Below, piece by piece: positions 44,518 to 52,525 of a stretch of DNA of 64,000 nt (its first letter is position 1; the number at the start of each line of letters is the position of its first letter). Both the position numbers and the translations under genes were made by a program. Under the pieces are notes generated by a model. The model did no database searches, was not told the origin of the DNA, and saw only the letters and a list, made by a program, of their open reading frames with translations. The stretch spans positions 22,588-86,587 of the forward strand of contig NZ_CAJPUX010000009.1 in NCBI RefSeq assembly GCF_905397285.1, written 5' to 3'. The stretch is from Cupriavidus plantarum. GTDB lineage: Bacteria; Pseudomonadota; Gammaproteobacteria; Burkholderiales; Burkholderiaceae.

Positions 44518-45269
44518 GCGCCGCCCGCGTCGACTTCGCGAACTGGCCGTACCCGCGCCACGTCGCCCACCGCGGCGCGGGCAAGCTCGCGCCGGAAAAC
44601 ACGCTGGCCGCGTTCCGCCACGGCGCGTCGTTTGGCTACCGGATGTTCGAGTTCGACGTCAAGCTCTCCGGCGACGGCAAGCCCGTGCTCCTGCACGACG
44701 CCACGCTGGACCGCACGACCTCCGGCCACGGCCGCGTGGATGCGCTGACGCTCGGCGAAATCGCCGCGCTGGACGCCGGCAGCTGGCACAGCCCCGCCTA
44801 CGCGGGCGAGCCCGTGCCGACGCTGGCGGCCATCGCCCGCTACACGCGCGCCAACGATCTGCTGGTCAATATCGAGATCAAGCCCGTGCCCGGCAACGAG
44901 TACCGGACCGGGGCGGCCGTCGCGCTCGACGCGCTGTCGCTGTGGGAGGGCGCCGCGGTGCCGCCGTTGCTATCCTCGTTCTCCGAGGCGGCGCTCGACG
45001 CCGCGCGGGAGGCTGCCCCGGATCTGCCACGCGCGCTGCTGGTCAAGAAACTGCCCGCGGACTGGCTGGACCGGCTGGCGCGGTTGGGCTGCGTGGGGCT
45101 GGACGCCCACCACGGCGAGCTCGATGCTGCCGTCATCCAGCAGGCGCATGCGGCCGGGTACAAGGTCCTCTGCTATACGGTCAACGACCCCGCGCGCGCC
45201 GCCGAGCTGTTCGGCTGGGGGCTGGACACCTTGATTACCGACGCGGTGGACCAAATTTCTCCCGTGTGA
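44514..45269 (+). CDS. ugpQ: glycerophosphodiester phosphodiesterase UgpQ
   Basis: Hydrolyses imported glycerophosphodiesters to glycerol-3-phosphate and an alcohol; cytosolic. 251 residues, no signal peptide, GDPD domain with VAHRGAG (His19), APENTLAAF, FEFDVKLSGDGKPVLLHD and NIEIKP metal/catalytic motifs. Four-base overlap with ugpC indicates translational coupling. Last gene of the ugp operon. Confidence 0.95.
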
Positions 45270-45281
45270 GGACAGGAAACG

Positions 45282-45331
45282 ACAGTACGTATCTTCCGTT
45301 GCAATTTTGCATAACGAAAAGTACGTACTGT
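45282..45331. promoter_or_regulatory. 50-bp dyad upstream of sucA
   Basis: Perfect 10-bp outer arms ACAGTACGTA (45282-45291) and TACGTACTGT (45322-45331); between them a nearly symmetric core (CTTCCGTT, GCAA-TT-TTGC, AACGAAAAG). The right arm includes the perfect palindrome AGTACGTACT. It ends 16 bases before a possible extended -10 and so would overlap the -35 region. It could be an operator with two TACGTA-centred sites, or a hairpin ending ugp transcripts. Confidence 0.55.
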
Positions 45332-45344
45332 ATGTAGGAGAACG

Positions 45345-45353
45345 TGCTATTCT
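45345..45353 (+). promoter_or_regulatory. candidate extended -10 of the sucA promoter
   Basis: TGCTATTCT fits an extended -10 (TGn-TATTCT). Predicted start near 45360, giving a leader of about 128 bases before sucA. The -35 region overlaps the right arm of the dyad. Confidence 0.35.
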
Positions 45354-45455
45354 TGCGCGAGTGAAGACTTAGGTCCTTCCCGCACAACTTGTACAGTTGT
45401 TTGCAATCCGCTAACCGGTCAAGCCGTGTCGCGGAAGGTTGATGAACCCGCTTAA

Positions 45456-45472
45456 CTCCGGGGTACCCGGAG
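45456..45472 (+). promoter_or_regulatory. hairpin in the sucA leader close to the start codon
   Basis: CTCCGGG (45456-45462), loop GTA, CCCGGAG (45466-45472). The 3' arm contains GGAG, the only Shine-Dalgarno-like sequence near the sucA ATG (15 bases away). A second small hairpin (ACAACT/AGTTGT) lies at 45384-45400. Translational control is possible but unproven. Confidence 0.45.
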
Positions 45473-45487
45473 AATAGTGAGCGCCCC

Positions 45488-48340
45488 ATGATGCAGCAGT
45501 ATCAGAGCAATTCGTACCTCTTCGGCGGCAACGCCCCTTATGTGGAAGAGCTGTACGAGGCCTACCTCCAGAATCCGAGTTCGGTCCCCGACAACTGGCG
45601 CGCGTACTTCGACGCGATGCAGAACGTCCCCGCAGTGGACGGTTCGAACGCCCGTGACATCCCCCACGCCCCGATCGTCGCTTCGTTCGCCGAGCGCGCC
45701 AAGCAGGGCCCGATCAAAACCATCGTTGCCTCCGCCGACTCCGATATGGGTCGCAAGCGCGTCGCTGCCACCCAGCTGATCGCCGCTTACCGCAACATCG
45801 GTACCTACTGGGCGGACCTCGATCCGCTCAAGCGCCAGGAACGTCCGCCTCTGCCGGACCTGGACCCCGCCTTCTACGGCTTCTCCGAAGCCGATCTCGA
45901 CATCGTCTTCAATGCCAGCAACACGTACTTCGGCAAGGAGTCGATGAGCCTGCGCGAGCTGCTCAACAACCTGAAGGAAACGTACTGCGGCACGATCGGC
46001 GCCGAGTTCATGTACGTGAGCGACCAGGCGCAGAAGCGCTGGTGGCAGGAGCGCCTGGAAACGACGCGTTCCAAGCCGGTGTTCACGCTGGAAAAGAAGA
46101 AGCAGATCCTGGACCGCCTGACCGCGGCCGAGGGCCTCGAGCGCTTCCTCCATACGAAGTACGTCGGCCAGAAGCGCTTCTCGCTCGAAGGCGGCGAGAG
46201 CTTCATCGCGGCGATGGACGAGATGATCCAGCACTCCGGCAAGAAGGGCGTGCAGGAAATCGTGATCGGCATGGCCCACCGCGGCCGTCTGAACGTGCTG
46301 GTCAACACGCTGGGCAAGATGCCCGCCGACCTGTTCGCCGAATTCGAAGGCAAGCACGTTGACGACCTGCCTGCCGGCGACGTCAAGTACCACAAGGGCT
46401 TCTCGAGCGACGTCTCGACCGAAGGCGGCCCCGTTCACCTGTCGCTCGCGTTCAACCCGTCGCACCTGGAAATCGTGAACCCGGTGGTCGAGGGTTCGTC
46501 GAAGGCGCGTCAGGAACGCCGCGGCGAAGCCGGCCACAAGGAAGTGCTGCCGGTGCAGGTGCACGGCGACGCGGCCTTCGCGGGCCAGGGCGTCGTGATG
46601 GAAACGCTGAACCTCGCGCAGACCCGCGGCTACGGCACGGGCGGCACGATGCACATCGTGATCAACAACCAGATCGGCTTCACGACGTCGGACCCGCGCG
46701 ATGCGCGCTCGACGCTGTATTGCACGGACGTGGTCAAGATGATCGAAGCGCCGGTGCTGCACGTGAACGGTGACGATCCGGAAGCCGTCGTGTACGCGAT
46801 GCAGCTCGCCGTGGACTTCCGCATGGAGTTCAAGAAGGACGTCGTCGTCGACATCATCTGCTTCCGCAAGCTGGGTCACAACGAGCAGGACACCCCGGCC
46901 GTCACGCAGCCGCTGATGTACAAGAAGATTGGCCAGCACCCCGGCACGCGCAAGCTGTACGCCGACAAGCTGGCCGCGCAGAACCTCGTGCCGGCCGACT
47001 TCGGCGACGAGAAGGTGAAGGAATACCGTGCCGCGATGGATGCGGGCAAGCACACGGCCGACCCCGTCCTGTCGAACTTCAAGAACAAGTTCGCCGTGGA
47101 CTGGATGCCGTTCCTGAACCGCAAGTGGACGGACACCGCCGACACCGCCGTTCCCGTGACGGAGCTGAAGCGTCTGGCCGAGCGCATCACCACGGTGCCC
47201 GAGCACCTGAAGCTCCACCCGCTGGTGGAAAAGGTGGTCAAGGACCGCGCGAACATGGGCCGTGGCGACCAGCCGCTGGACTGGGGCATGGGTGAACACC
47301 TGGCCTTCGCCTCGCTGGTGGCATCGGGCTACCCGGTCCGTATCACGGGCCAGGACGCGGGCCGCGGCACCTTCACGCACCGTCACGCCGTGCTGCACGA
47401 CCAGGCGCGCGAGCGTTGGGATGCGGGCAGCTACGTGCCGCTGCAGAACGTGTCGGACAACCAGGCGCCGTTCACGGTGATCGACTCGGTGCTGTCGGAA
47501 GAAGCGGTGCTCGGTTTCGAGTACGGCTACTCGACCGCCGAACCGAACGCCCTCGTGATCTGGGAAGCCCAGTTCGGCGACTTCGTCAACGGCGCGCAGG
47601 TCGTGATCGACCAGTTCATCTCGTCGGGCGAAGTGAAGTGGGGCCGTGCCTCGGGTCTGACGCTGATGCTGCCGCACGGCTACGAAGGCCAGGGTCCGGA
47701 ACACAGCTCGGCCCGTATCGAGCGTTTCCTGCAGCTTTGCGCGGACCACAACATGCAGGTCTGCCAGCCGACCACGCCGGCCCAGATCTTCCACCTGCTG
47801 CGCCGCCAGATGATCCGTCTGTTCCGCAAGCCGCTGGTGATCATGACGCCGAAGTCGCTGCTGCGTAACAAGGACGCGGTGTCGCCGCTGTCCGACCTGG
47901 CCAAGGGTCACTTCGAGACGGTCATCCCCGATCACGAAGAACTCAACGCCAGCAAGGTCAAGCGCGTGATCATGTGCTCGGGCAAGGTCTACTACGACCT
48001 GGTCGCCACCCGCAAGGAACGCGGCGCCACCGACACGGCGATCATCCGTCTGGAACAGCTGTACCCGTTCCCGCACAAGGCCGTTGCCGCCGAACTCAAG
48101 AAGTACTCCGGCGCGACCGAAATCCTGTGGTGCCAGGACGAGCCGCAGAACCAGGGTGCCTGGTTCTTCGTGCAGCACTACATCATGGAAAACATGACGG
48201 AAGGCCAGAAGCTCGGTTATGCGGGTCGTCCCGCGTCGGCATCGCCGGCGGTGGGCTACTACGCAAAGCACAACGAGCAACAGAAGGCACTGCTGGAAGC
48301 CGCCTTCTCCAAGCTCAAGGGCTTTGTTCTGACCAAGTAA
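45488..48340 (+). CDS. sucA: 2-oxoglutarate dehydrogenase E1 component
   Basis: Thiamine-diphosphate-dependent E1o of the 2-oxoglutarate dehydrogenase complex (also called odhA), a TCA-cycle step. 950 residues: N-terminal E2-binding segment (NAPYVEELYEAYLQNPSSVP), AMDEMIQHSGKKGVQEIVIG with MAHRGRLNVLVN, the TPP/Mg region around HVNGDDPEAVVYAMQLAVDF, GQDAGRGTFTHRHAVLHDQ, and the C-terminal transketolase-type domain. ATG 45488 is followed by ATG 45491; ribosome-binding site is weak. Confidence 0.98.
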   Translation: MMQQYQSNSYLFGGNAPYVEELYEAYLQNPSSVPDNWRAYFDAMQNVPAVDGSNARDIPHAPIVASFAERAKQGPIKTIVASADSDMGRKRVAATQLIAAYRNIGTYWADLDPLKRQERPPLPDLDPAFYGFSEADLDIVFNASNTYFGKESMSLRELLNNLKETYCGTIGAEFMYVSDQAQKRWWQERLETTRSKPVFTLEKKKQILDRLTAAEGLERFLHTKYVGQKRFSLEGGESFIAAMDEMIQHSGKKGVQEIVIGMAHRGRLNVLVNTLGKMPADLFAEFEGKHVDDLPAGDVKYHKGFSSDVSTEGGPVHLSLAFNPSHLEIVNPVVEGSSKARQERRGEAGHKEVLPVQVHGDAAFAGQGVVMETLNLAQTRGYGTGGTMHIVINNQIGFTTSDPRDARSTLYCTDVVKMIEAPVLHVNGDDPEAVVYAMQLAVDFRMEFKKDVVVDIICFRKLGHNEQDTPAVTQPLMYKKIGQHPGTRKLYADKLAAQNLVPADFGDEKVKEYRAAMDAGKHTADPVLSNFKNKFAVDWMPFLNRKWTDTADTAVPVTELKRLAERITTVPEHLKLHPLVEKVVKDRANMGRGDQPLDWGMGEHLAFASLVASGYPVRITGQDAGRGTFTHRHAVLHDQARERWDAGSYVPLQNVSDNQAPFTVIDSVLSEEAVLGFEYGYSTAEPNALVIWEAQFGDFVNGAQVVIDQFISSGEVKWGRASGLTLMLPHGYEGQGPEHSSARIERFLQLCADHNMQVCQPTTPAQIFHLLRRQMIRLFRKPLVIMTPKSLLRNKDAVSPLSDLAKGHFETVIPDHEELNASKVKRVIMCSGKVYYDLVATRKERGATDTAIIRLEQLYPFPHKAVAAELKKYSGATEILWCQDEPQNQGAWFFVQHYIMENMTEGQKLGYAGRPASASPAVGYYAKHNEQQKALLEAAFSKLKGFVLTK

Positions 48341-48345
48341 TCCGC

Positions 48346-48391
48346 GACGGCGGCTCGCGGCGGCGCAGGAAGCGCCGCCACGACCGCCGTC
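48346..48391 (+). other. nested hairpin between sucA and sucB
   Basis: Outer stem GACGGCGG (48346-48353) with CCGCCGTC (48384-48391); inner stem GGCGGCGC (48359-48366) with GCGCCGCC (48372-48379). No T run. Probably an intercistronic RNA structure that affects stability or relative expression of E1 and E2. Confidence 0.6.
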
Positions 48392-48430
48392 TGCTCAACC
48401 CACACGCATACATCGAGGAATTTCCCAACC

Positions 48431-49693
48431 ATGGCTATTGTTGACGTCAAGGTTCCGCAGCTGTCCGAATCGGTCGCCGAAGCGACCATGCTGAACTGGA
48501 AGAAGAAGCCTGGCGAAGCCGTCGCCCAGGACGAGATCCTGATTGAAATCGAGACCGACAAGGTCGTGCTCGAAGTGCCGGCGCCGTCCGCCGGCGTGCT
48601 GTCGCAGATCGTCAAGAACGATGGCGATACCGTCGTGGCCGATGAGATCATCGCCAAGATCGATACCGAAGCCACCGCTGGCGCCGCCGCACCCGCCGCC
48701 GCCGCGCCGGCTCCCGCCGCCGCCGCTCCCGCACCGGCTGCAGCGGCTCCCGCCGCTGCCCCGGCCGCCGCTGGCGCCGTGGCCATGCCGTCGGCTGCCA
48801 AGCTGATGGCCGAAGGCGGCCTGTCGGCTGGCCAGGTTGCCGGTACCGGCAAGGATGGCCGCATCACCAAGGGCGACGTGCTCGCCGCTACCTCGGCGCC
48901 TGCCGCCAAGGCCGCTCCCGCACCCGCAGCCGCGCCGGCCAAGGCCGCGCTGCCGCAAGTGTCGGCGCAGGTCGACTTCGCCGCGCTGGGCGACCGTCCG
49001 GAAGAGCGCGTGCCGATGAGCCGCCTGCGTGCCCGTATCGCAGAGCGTCTGGTGCAATCGCAATCGACCAACGCCATCCTCACCACGTTCAACGAAGTGA
49101 ACATGAAGCCGGTGATGGATCTGCGCAACAAGTACAAGGACCGCTTCGAGAAGGAACACGGCGTGAAGCTCGGCTTCATGTCGTTCTTCGTGAAGGCCGC
49201 CGTGCACGCGCTGAAGAAGTACCCGATCATCAACGCTTCGGTCGACGGCAACGACATCGTCTACCACGGCTACTTCGACATCGGTATCGCCGTGGGTTCG
49301 CCGCGTGGCCTGGTGGTGCCGATCCTGCGCAATGCCGACCAGATGAGCCTGGCCGACATCGAGAAGAAGATCGCCGAGTTCGGCGCCAAGGCCCGTGACG
49401 GCAAGCTGTCGCTGGACGACCTGACGGGCGGCACGTTCTCGATCTCGAACGGCGGTACGTTCGGTTCGATGCTGTCCACCCCGATCATCAACCCGCCGCA
49501 ATCGGCCATCCTGGGCGTGCACGCCACGAAGGATCGCGCCGTGGTGGAAGACGGTCAGATCGTGATCCGCCCGATGAACTACCTGGCCATGTCCTATGAC
49601 CACCGTATCATCGACGGCCGCGAAGCGGTGCTCGGCCTCGTCGCCATGAAGGAAGCGCTGGAAGATCCGGCCCGCCTGCTGCTCGACCTGTAA
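48431..49693 (+). CDS. sucB: dihydrolipoyllysine-residue succinyltransferase (E2)
   Basis: Core acyltransferase of the 2-oxoglutarate dehydrogenase complex (odhB). 420 residues: one lipoyl domain (lipoyl-lysine in EIETDKVVLEVPAP, about residue 43), a long Ala/Pro linker, the E1/E3-binding domain (SAAKLMAEGGLSAGQVAGTG), and the catalytic domain with SYDHRIIDGREAV (catalytic His and Asp). The Ala/Pro linker codes in a GC-rich low-complexity stretch (about 48670-48780). Confidence 0.97.
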   Translation: MAIVDVKVPQLSESVAEATMLNWKKKPGEAVAQDEILIEIETDKVVLEVPAPSAGVLSQIVKNDGDTVVADEIIAKIDTEATAGAAAPAAAAPAPAAAAPAPAAAAPAAAPAAAGAVAMPSAAKLMAEGGLSAGQVAGTGKDGRITKGDVLAATSAPAAKAAPAPAAAPAKAALPQVSAQVDFAALGDRPEERVPMSRLRARIAERLVQSQSTNAILTTFNEVNMKPVMDLRNKYKDRFEKEHGVKLGFMSFFVKAAVHALKKYPIINASVDGNDIVYHGYFDIGIAVGSPRGLVVPILRNADQMSLADIEKKIAEFGAKARDGKLSLDDLTGGTFSISNGGTFGSMLSTPIINPPQSAILGVHATKDRAVVEDGQIVIRPMNYLAMSYDHRIIDGREAVLGLVAMKEALEDPARLLLDL

Positions 49694-49727
49694 GCGTCAG
49701 TCTCCGTCTATAGCGCCCGCATGAACG

Positions 49728-49759
49728 CCGGCCCCCAGTCCTGTGGACGGGGCGGCCGG
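49728..49759 (+). other. GC-rich imperfect hairpin between sucB and lpdA
   Basis: CCGG and CCCC on the left pair with GGGG and CCGG on the right, around the inner stem GTCC-TGT-GGAC. Imperfect, without a T run; the third intercistronic structure in the odh cluster. Confidence 0.4.
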
Positions 49760-49784
49760 GGCGGCGCGCGCAAAAGGAATTTCC

Positions 49785-51209
49785 ATGAGCAAACAATTTG
49801 ACGTGCTGGTCATTGGCGCCGGCCCTGGCGGCTATATCGCCGCGATCCGCGCTGGCCAGCTCGGTCTGAACGTGGCGTGCTGCGAAGGCAACGCCTATGA
49901 CGATCCCAAGGGCGAAGCCCGCCTCGGCGGTACGTGCCTGAACGTGGGCTGCATCCCCTCGAAGGCGCTGCTGGCCTCGTCGGAAGAGTTCGACAACGTG
50001 CAGCATCACCTGGCCGACCACGGCATCACCGTGGGCGACGTCAAGGTGGACGTGGCCAAGATGCTGAAGCGCAAGGACGACATCGTTGGCAAGATGACCA
50101 AGGGTATCGAGTTCCTGTTCCGCAAGAACAAGGTCACGCTGTTCAAGGGCTACGGCAAGTTCGTCGGCAAGACTGCCGAAGGCTTCCAGGTGGACATCAA
50201 GGGCGAGGTCGTGACGGCCAAGCAGGTCATCATCGCCACGGGTTCGAAGGCGCGTCACCTGCCGGGCATCCCCGTCGACAACAAGCTGATCAGCGATAAC
50301 GAAGGCGCCCTGAAGTTCGAATCGGTGCCCAAGAAGCTGGGCGTGATCGGCGCCGGCGTGATCGGCCTCGAGCTCGGCTCGGTATGGCGCCGCCTCGGTG
50401 CCGAAGTGACCGTGCTGGAAGCGCTGCCGACGTTCCTGGCCGCCGCCGATGAAGGCGTCGCCAAGGAAGCGCAGAAGCTGCTGACCAAGCAGGGCCTGAA
50501 GTTCAACTTCGGCGTGAAGGTCAACGAAGTGAAGCCCGGCGCGAACAACGTCACCGTGAACTACACGGACAAGGACGGCGCCGCGCAGACGCTGGAAGTC
50601 GATCGCCTGATCGTGTCGGTGGGCCGCGTGCCGAACACCGACAACCTCGGCCTGGAAGCCGTGGGCCTGGGCGTTGACCAGCGTGGCTTCATCGAGGTGG
50701 ACGATCACTGCCAGACCAAGGTCCCGGGCCTGTGGGCCATCGGCGACGTGGTGCGTGGCCCGATGCTCGCGCACAAGGCGGAAGACGAAGGCGTGGCCGT
50801 GGCCGAGCGCATCGTCGGCCAGAAGCCGCATATCGATTTCAACACGGTACCGTGGGTCATCTACACGTTCCCGGAAATCGCATGGGTCGGCAAGACCGAG
50901 CAGCAACTCAAGGCCGAAGGCCGCGAGTACAAGTCGGGTCAGTTCCCGTTCATGGCCAACGGCCGTGCGCTGGGCATGGGTCATGCGGACGGCTTCGTGA
51001 AGATGCTGGCCGATGCCAAGACCGACGAGATCCTGGGCGTGCATATCGTTGCCGCCAACGCTTCGGACCTGATCGCCGAAGCCGTGGCCGCGATGGAATT
51101 CAAGGCCGCCAGCGAGGATATCGGCCGCGTCTGCCACCCGCACCCGTCGATGTCGGAAGTCATGCGCGAAGCCGCGCTGGCCGTCGACAAGCGTCAGCTG
51201 AACATGTAA
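49785..51209 (+). CDS. lpdA: dihydrolipoyl dehydrogenase (E3)
   Basis: FAD-dependent E3 that reoxidises lipoyl groups; here the odhL gene of the 2-oxoglutarate dehydrogenase cluster. 474 residues: FAD motif VIGAGPGGYIAA (9-20), redox-active disulfide Cys51/Cys56 in GGTCLNVGCIPSKALL, NAD motif GVIGAGVIGLELG, and the C-terminal His-Glu dyad region HPHPSMSEVMREAA. ATG 49785 has AAAGGAA upstream. Confidence 0.97.
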   Translation: MSKQFDVLVIGAGPGGYIAAIRAGQLGLNVACCEGNAYDDPKGEARLGGTCLNVGCIPSKALLASSEEFDNVQHHLADHGITVGDVKVDVAKMLKRKDDIVGKMTKGIEFLFRKNKVTLFKGYGKFVGKTAEGFQVDIKGEVVTAKQVIIATGSKARHLPGIPVDNKLISDNEGALKFESVPKKLGVIGAGVIGLELGSVWRRLGAEVTVLEALPTFLAAADEGVAKEAQKLLTKQGLKFNFGVKVNEVKPGANNVTVNYTDKDGAAQTLEVDRLIVSVGRVPNTDNLGLEAVGLGVDQRGFIEVDDHCQTKVPGLWAIGDVVRGPMLAHKAEDEGVAVAERIVGQKPHIDFNTVPWVIYTFPEIAWVGKTEQQLKAEGREYKSGQFPFMANGRALGMGHADGFVKMLADAKTDEILGVHIVAANASDLIAEAVAAMEFKAASEDIGRVCHPHPSMSEVMREAALAVDKRQLNM

Positions 51210-51237
51210 GGCACCGGCCTTCCATGTGAAGCGTTTC

Positions 51238-51279
51238 CGGCGCGCCATCTGGGACCTCCCGGAGCGGCGCGCCGTTTTT
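51238..51279 (+). terminator. intrinsic terminator after lpdA
   Basis: CGGCGCGCC (51238-51246) pairs with GGCGCGCCG (51266-51274), followed by TTTTT. It ends the odh transcript before zapE. Confidence 0.88.
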
Positions 51280-51311
51280 ACTTTGTGCCCCCAATCTGCG
51301 CACCCGATAGC

Positions 51312-52409
51312 ATGAACGTCACCGAGTATTACGAGCACGAACTTCAGCAGCGCGGCTACAAGTCGGACGAGGCGCAACTGCGCGCGGTCGCGCGACTGCA
51401 GCAGTGCTACGACGAATGGGTCGCCTACAAGGCGCGCCGCGGCAACGCACTGAAGAAGCTGCTCGTGCATCCCGAGGTGCCGAAGGGCGTCTATCTCTGG
51501 GGCGGGGTGGGGCGCGGCAAGTCGTTCCTGATGGACAGCTTCTATACCTGCGTGCCCGTGGTGCGCAAGACGCGGCTCCATTTTCATGAGTTCATGCGCG
51601 AGGTGCATCGCCAGCTCGAGGAACTGCGCGGCCGCGCGGATCCGCTCGACGAACTGGCCAAGCGTATCGCGCGCAAGTACCGGCTCATCTGCTTCGACGA
51701 GTTCCATGTCAGCGACGTGGCCGATGCGATGATGCTGCACCGTCTGCTCGACCAGTTGTTCGCCAACGGCGTGCAGTTCGTGATGACGTCGAACTACCGG
51801 CCGGACCTGCTGTATCCGGACGGGCTGCATCGCGACCGCGTGCTGCCGGCCATCGCGCTGCTGGAGACGAAGCTCGATGTGCTCAACGTCGACGCGGGCA
51901 TCGACTACCGCAAGCGCGCGCTCGAGCAGGTGGAGGCGTATCACACGCCGTTGAATCGCGAGGCGAGCGCCGCGCTGCGCGATGCGTTCGTGGCGATCGC
52001 GGGGGTGGCGGACGAATCGCCGATCCTGCATATCGAGCACCGCGAGCTGAAGGCGCTGCGTCGCGCCAATGGGGTGGTGTGGTTCGACTTCGCGACGCTT
52101 TGCGGCGGACCACGTTCGCAGAACGATTACCTCGAGCTCGCGTCGCAGTTCCATACCGTGATCCTGTCCGACGTGCCCCGGATGACGCCGCGCATGTCTT
52201 CGGAAGCGCGCCGCTTCACGTGGCTCATCGACGTGTTCTACGACCACAAGGTCAAGCTGCTGATGTCGGCCGAGGTGCCGGCCGACGAGCTGTACACAGA
52301 AGGCCAGATGGCCGGCGAGTTCCATCGCACGGTGTCGCGCATCATCGAGATGCAGTCGCGCGAGTACCTCGAGTCCGCGCGACGGACGGCGGATACGTCG
52401 CTGACCTGA
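51312..52409 (+). CDS. zapE: cell division protein ZapE (AFG1-like ATPase)
   Basis: 365-residue AAA+-like ATPase: P-loop LWGGVGRGKSFLMD (Walker A around 64-71), LICFDEFHVSDVADAM (Walker B) and VQFVMTSNYRPDLLYPDG. In E. coli ZapE binds FtsZ and modulates the Z ring under stress and low oxygen. ATG 51312 gives MNVTEYYEHELQQ; the frame upstream overlaps the terminator region. The zapE-after-odhL position is conserved in Burkholderiaceae. Confidence 0.93.
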   Translation: MNVTEYYEHELQQRGYKSDEAQLRAVARLQQCYDEWVAYKARRGNALKKLLVHPEVPKGVYLWGGVGRGKSFLMDSFYTCVPVVRKTRLHFHEFMREVHRQLEELRGRADPLDELAKRIARKYRLICFDEFHVSDVADAMMLHRLLDQLFANGVQFVMTSNYRPDLLYPDGLHRDRVLPAIALLETKLDVLNVDAGIDYRKRALEQVEAYHTPLNREASAALRDAFVAIAGVADESPILHIEHRELKALRRANGVVWFDFATLCGGPRSQNDYLELASQFHTVILSDVPRMTPRMSSEARRFTWLIDVFYDHKVKLLMSAEVPADELYTEGQMAGEFHRTVSRIIEMQSREYLESARRTADTSLT

Positions 52410-52461
52410 TAGCGACTCGCCAGAGTTTGACGTCGTGCGTGAGGATTGCTCTCGTTTCGAT

Positions 52462-52503
52462 TTGATCTGCATCAAAGTGTGAGGGCGGGGCGCTACCTAC
52501 TAT
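52462..52503 (+). promoter_or_regulatory. FNR box and -10 element upstream of ccoI
   Basis: TTGAT-CTGC-ATCAA (52462-52475) is a perfect FNR box, with flanking T and A extending the symmetry. A TACTAT hexamer at 52498-52503 is exactly where the -10 should be if the box centre is at -41.5 (start near 52510), the class II activator arrangement. The -10 lies inside a short inverted repeat (CCTAC/GTAGG). Confidence 0.82.
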
Positions 52504-52525
52504 TCCGTAGGTAAAAGAGCGCCCC

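Noticed and set aside
45452..48280. 942-codon open frame on the minus strand opposite sucA
   Set aside because: Shadow of sucA; no recognisable domain, and it would run through the sucA leader structures.
49608..52475. 955-codon open frame on the minus strand opposite lpdA and zapE
   Set aside because: Spans two solid genes and an intrinsic terminator; no domain features.
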